Of a stretch of DNA of 7,181 nt, positions 5,568 through 7,181 are shown in pieces. Below the pieces are notes generated by a model. It saw only the letters and a program-made list of their open reading frames with translations, made no database searches and had not been told where the DNA came from. Source of the DNA: Planctomycetaceae bacterium (GTDB lineage Bacteria; Planctomycetota; Planctomycetia; Pirellulales; Pirellulaceae); the NCBI GenBank assembly GCA_007124535.1, contig SLEY01000446.1, positions 1-7,181 of the forward strand, given 5' to 3'. Numbering within the stretch: position 1 is the first letter of the stretch; each line of letters starts with the position of its first letter. A program made the translations under genes and the position numbers.

Positions 5568-6806
5568 CTACAGCACCTCGCCACCACGGCCCTGCTGGAT
5601 CAACGGAACGTAAGTCTCCAGCTCCTCGCACGTGGCCGGATCGGTCAGATCGACCGTCGCGCCCCGCTCGGCCGACAGGTAAGCCGCCATCGTCAGCCGG
5701 ACAATCTCCAGACCGTAGTCCCAGTCCAGCAGAGCGGGGCGGCCTTCGCGAATCGCCTGAACCGCGTCCACGTTCTCGTCCGTATAACCGTACAGATCCG
5801 CCTCGTTCGGCTGAACCGGCACCAACCCGCGACTGGCCTGGAGCTTCTCGACCGCCATCTCCATGTCCGCCATGCCCGTCATCGCCTGATCGCCGATAAA
5901 AACCTCCAGCGGCGAGCGGAGGGAATTCATCTCAAAGGCGTAACCGGCGCCCAGGCCATCGAACAACAAGCGCAAACCCTGCTTGTCGAACATCCAGGAC
6001 ACGCTGAATTGCGCCTTGCTCAACTGCCCTGTTTCCGGATTGCGGAAACTGACCATCCCGGTCGCGAAATCCTCCGCCGGCGTGCGATCGTAATCGACGC
6101 CGAAATCATCCCGTAGTTTCTGCTTCCAACGCGGCTGACCCCATTTCAGCAAAGATAAATCGGCCATCACCGACTGAGGCTGGAGGAAACGCATCGGTTT
6201 GCCCGGCGGAGTCAGCAGGTACCAGCCCACCGCCAGGCAGTGGCAACCCATGTCGCTCATCACCCCGCCACCCTGTTGAGTCGGATCCCAGAACCAACTG
6301 CGGTGCGGCCCGGCATGCTCCTCATTCGAGCGCACCAGCATCGGCGGCCCCATCGCTTCCATGACCGGGGCCAGTTGCGCGCGATGCGCTTGGACCGTCC
6401 TCATGTGGAGCTGATTCTCCAGGTAGATAGGAGGCACGTCGATCTGGCGGATCAATTCGAGGATCTGCCGCCCTTCCTTCACATTGCGAGCCAGCGGTTT
6501 CTCGCAGAGGATGCCTTTCAGCGAGGCGCCCGCTCGGACCGCATCCACGATCTCTTCGACAAGGGCCAATCGCGTGTAGTTGGGCGAATTGAGCGACAGC
6601 ACATCCACATGCGGGATCATCTCGCGGACGCTGGAAAAGATACGGGCCTCGCCCAACCCCCTCCGGCGAGCTTCCGCCGCCAATTCCTCCGGGGCACTGC
6701 GCGAGACCAGACCGGCCACATGGACTCCCCGCACCTGCTGCAAACTGCGCAGCTGAAACGAGGACATGAAACCGCCACCGATGATTCCATAACGCAAGGC
6801 ACTCAT
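5568..6806 (-). CDS. Gfo/Idh/MocA family NAD(P)-dependent oxidoreductase
   Basis: A 412-residue enzyme of the glucose-fructose oxidoreductase/inositol dehydrogenase family, which oxidises or reduces hydroxyls of sugars and cyclitols with NAD(P). Residues 1-125 are the Rossmann domain: RYGIIGGGFMSSF at 5-17 with the dinucleotide loop GGGFMSS, SLNSPNYTRL at 71-80, and CEKPLA at 101-106, whose Lys103 is the conserved active-site lysine. The C-terminal alpha/beta domain has GGGVMSDMGCHCLAVGWYLL at 179-198, where Asp185 and His189 fit the family's D-x-G-x-H catalytic motif. Several Trp-rich loops (RSWFWDPTQQ, KWGQPRWKQK) may shape the substrate pocket. ATG 6806 is the start, with AAGGAG 6 bases upstream; the open frame further upstream overlaps the ThuA-like gene and is not coding. 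No twin-arginine signal is present, unlike many planctomycete relatives, so it is cytoplasmic. It lies between a ThuA-like and a HisA-related gene in one operon. The substrate cannot be named. Confidence 0.93.
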   Translation of the reverse strand: MSALRYGIIGGGFMSSFQLRSLQQVRGVHVAGLVSRSAPEELAAEARRRGLGEARIFSSVREMIPHVDVLSLNSPNYTRLALVEEIVDAVRAGASLKGILCEKPLARNVKEGRQILELIRQIDVPPIYLENQLHMRTVQAHRAQLAPVMEAMGPPMLVRSNEEHAGPHRSWFWDPTQQGGGVMSDMGCHCLAVGWYLLTPPGKPMRFLQPQSVMADLSLLKWGQPRWKQKLRDDFGVDYDRTPAEDFATGMVSFRNPETGQLSKAQFSVSWMFDKQGLRLLFDGLGAGYAFEMNSLRSPLEVFIGDQAMTGMADMEMAVEKLQASRGLVPVQPNEADLYGYTDENVDAVQAIREGRPALLDWDYGLEIVRLTMAAYLSAERGATVDLTDPATCEELETYVPLIQQGRGGEVL

Positions 6807-6842
6807 GCCCGGCTCCTTTCTGTCTGCGGTCTCGGTGGCGCA

Positions 6843-6859
6843 CCCGGCCAACCGCCGGG
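6843..6859 (-). promoter_or_regulatory. GC-rich hairpin between the ThuA-like and Gfo/Idh/MocA genes
   Basis: CCCGGC (6843-6848) and GCCGGG (6854-6859) form a perfect 6-bp stem with a 5-base loop in the 79-base intercistronic gap. There is no following T-tract on the transcribed strand, so it is more likely an RNA-stability or partial attenuation element than a full terminator. The function is inferred from position only. Confidence 0.4.
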
Positions 6860-6885
6860 CACGCCCCGTTGCGAAGGGACCACGG

Positions 6886-7181
6886 CTAGATGTTCGCCCC
6901 AGGCGTCTTTTCCGCGAAATTCGTGACCGGATCGAAATCGACCTCGCCCATCGTCCACGAAAAACCACCGAGCAACATGTCCTGGAACAGGGGATTCGTC
7001 CAGACATCCTCGCGATGCCCCAGCGAGTTGTAATAGACGCGGCCGTCGCCATGCTTGCGTGCCCAAACGGAAGGCATCGGCGGACGATCGTAGTCGTTGC
7101 CCCGCATCCCCTCGGTCTCCAGCACCAGAATCACGTGCATGTCCGTATTGAATTTCCGGTGGGCATACCATTCCTCCATCA
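6886..7181 (-). CDS. ThuA-like domain protein, C-terminal part only
   Basis: The last 97 or so residues of a protein whose N-terminus lies beyond the right edge. The segment with VWARKHGDGRVYYNSLGHREDVWTNPLFQ is the hallmark end of the ThuA-like (trehalose utilisation) fold, a class I glutamine amidotransferase-like alpha/beta domain that lacks the usual nucleophile in most members. This match is from recognition of the GR(V/I)(F/Y)Y-x-SLGH pattern and is strong. An ATG occurs at 7179, 3 bases from the edge, but the family has a long N-terminal half before this point, so the gene almost certainly continues to the right. In Sinorhizobium, ThuA and ThuB (a Gfo/Idh/MocA dehydrogenase) work together in oxidising trehalose and related disaccharides to 3-keto sugars. 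The Gfo/Idh/MocA gene begins 79 bases downstream here, which echoes that pairing. Domain confidence is high; the exact role is uncertain. Confidence 0.85.
   Translation of the reverse strand, partial: MEEWYAHRKFNTDMHVILVLETEGMRGNDYDRPPMPSVWARKHGDGRVYYNSLGHREDVWTNPLFQDMLLGGFSWTMGEVDFDPVTNFAEKTPGANI

Noticed and set aside
4809..6116. A 435-codon plus-strand open frame opposite the HisA-related and Gfo/Idh/MocA genes
   Set aside because: Both genes on the minus strand show complete family motifs, while this frame is a low-complexity antisense shadow without motifs or a convincing start.
6807..7052. Upstream extension of the Gfo/Idh/MocA gene
   Set aside because: It overlaps the ThuA-like coding region in another frame and has Arg/Ser-rich shadow composition. 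ATG 6806 has AAGGAG at 6 bases and precedes the Rossmann strand directly.

Overview
The window is GC-rich, gene-dense chromosomal DNA that reads as core genome of a planctomycete. A Pirellulales/Thermogutta-like member would fit. This rests on recognising the proteins. The ribosomal protein S4 has the N-terminus and the PPGMHTRGRRPSNYG block I associate with planctomycete S4. The dihydrolipoamide dehydrogenase has a CLLRGC redox centre, GSDRIMNSTGAL and a C-terminal TEIYKP that match my memory of Pirellulales E3 proteins. The mix of PIG-L deacetylase, ThuA-like, Gfo/Idh/MocA and signal-peptide proteins is also typical of that phylum. I could not run a search, so the taxonomy is an inference.

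Layout. Left block, minus strand, transcribed right to left from about 1479 to 1: a PIG-L family zinc deacetylase, a stand-alone Hpt phosphotransfer protein 41 bases downstream, then a secreted protein cut by the left edge. A 275-base divergent region (1480-1754) separates it from the central plus-strand block: rpsD (S4), then lpdA (E3) only 6 bases later with its ribosome binding site on the rpsD stop codon, then after 129 bases a long-form LOG-family protein. The right block is on the minus strand and converges on the LOG gene with 6 bases between the stop codons. In transcription order it holds a ThuA-like protein (cut by the right edge), a Gfo/Idh/MocA oxidoreductase and a HisA-related TIM-barrel protein 21 bases behind it.

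How they work together. rpsD-lpdA looks like one transcript joining translation to central carbon oxidation; the E1 and E2 partners of the E3 are not in the window. ThuA-like plus Gfo/Idh/MocA resembles the ThuA/ThuB pairing known from disaccharide oxidation, so a sugar-modification role is plausible. The HisA-related protein is the least expected member: it keeps both barrel aspartates but has Leu where HisA has its conserved Thr, so it is probably not the histidine enzyme.

No tRNA, rRNA, CRISPR array, insertion sequence or prophage feature was seen. I found no convincing new multi-gene system. The points most worth following are the HisA-related protein and its operon, a pair of small hairpins in the rpsD leader, and the rpsD-lpdA coupling. 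No gene-free stretch exceeds 300 bases; the longest is 1480-1754.
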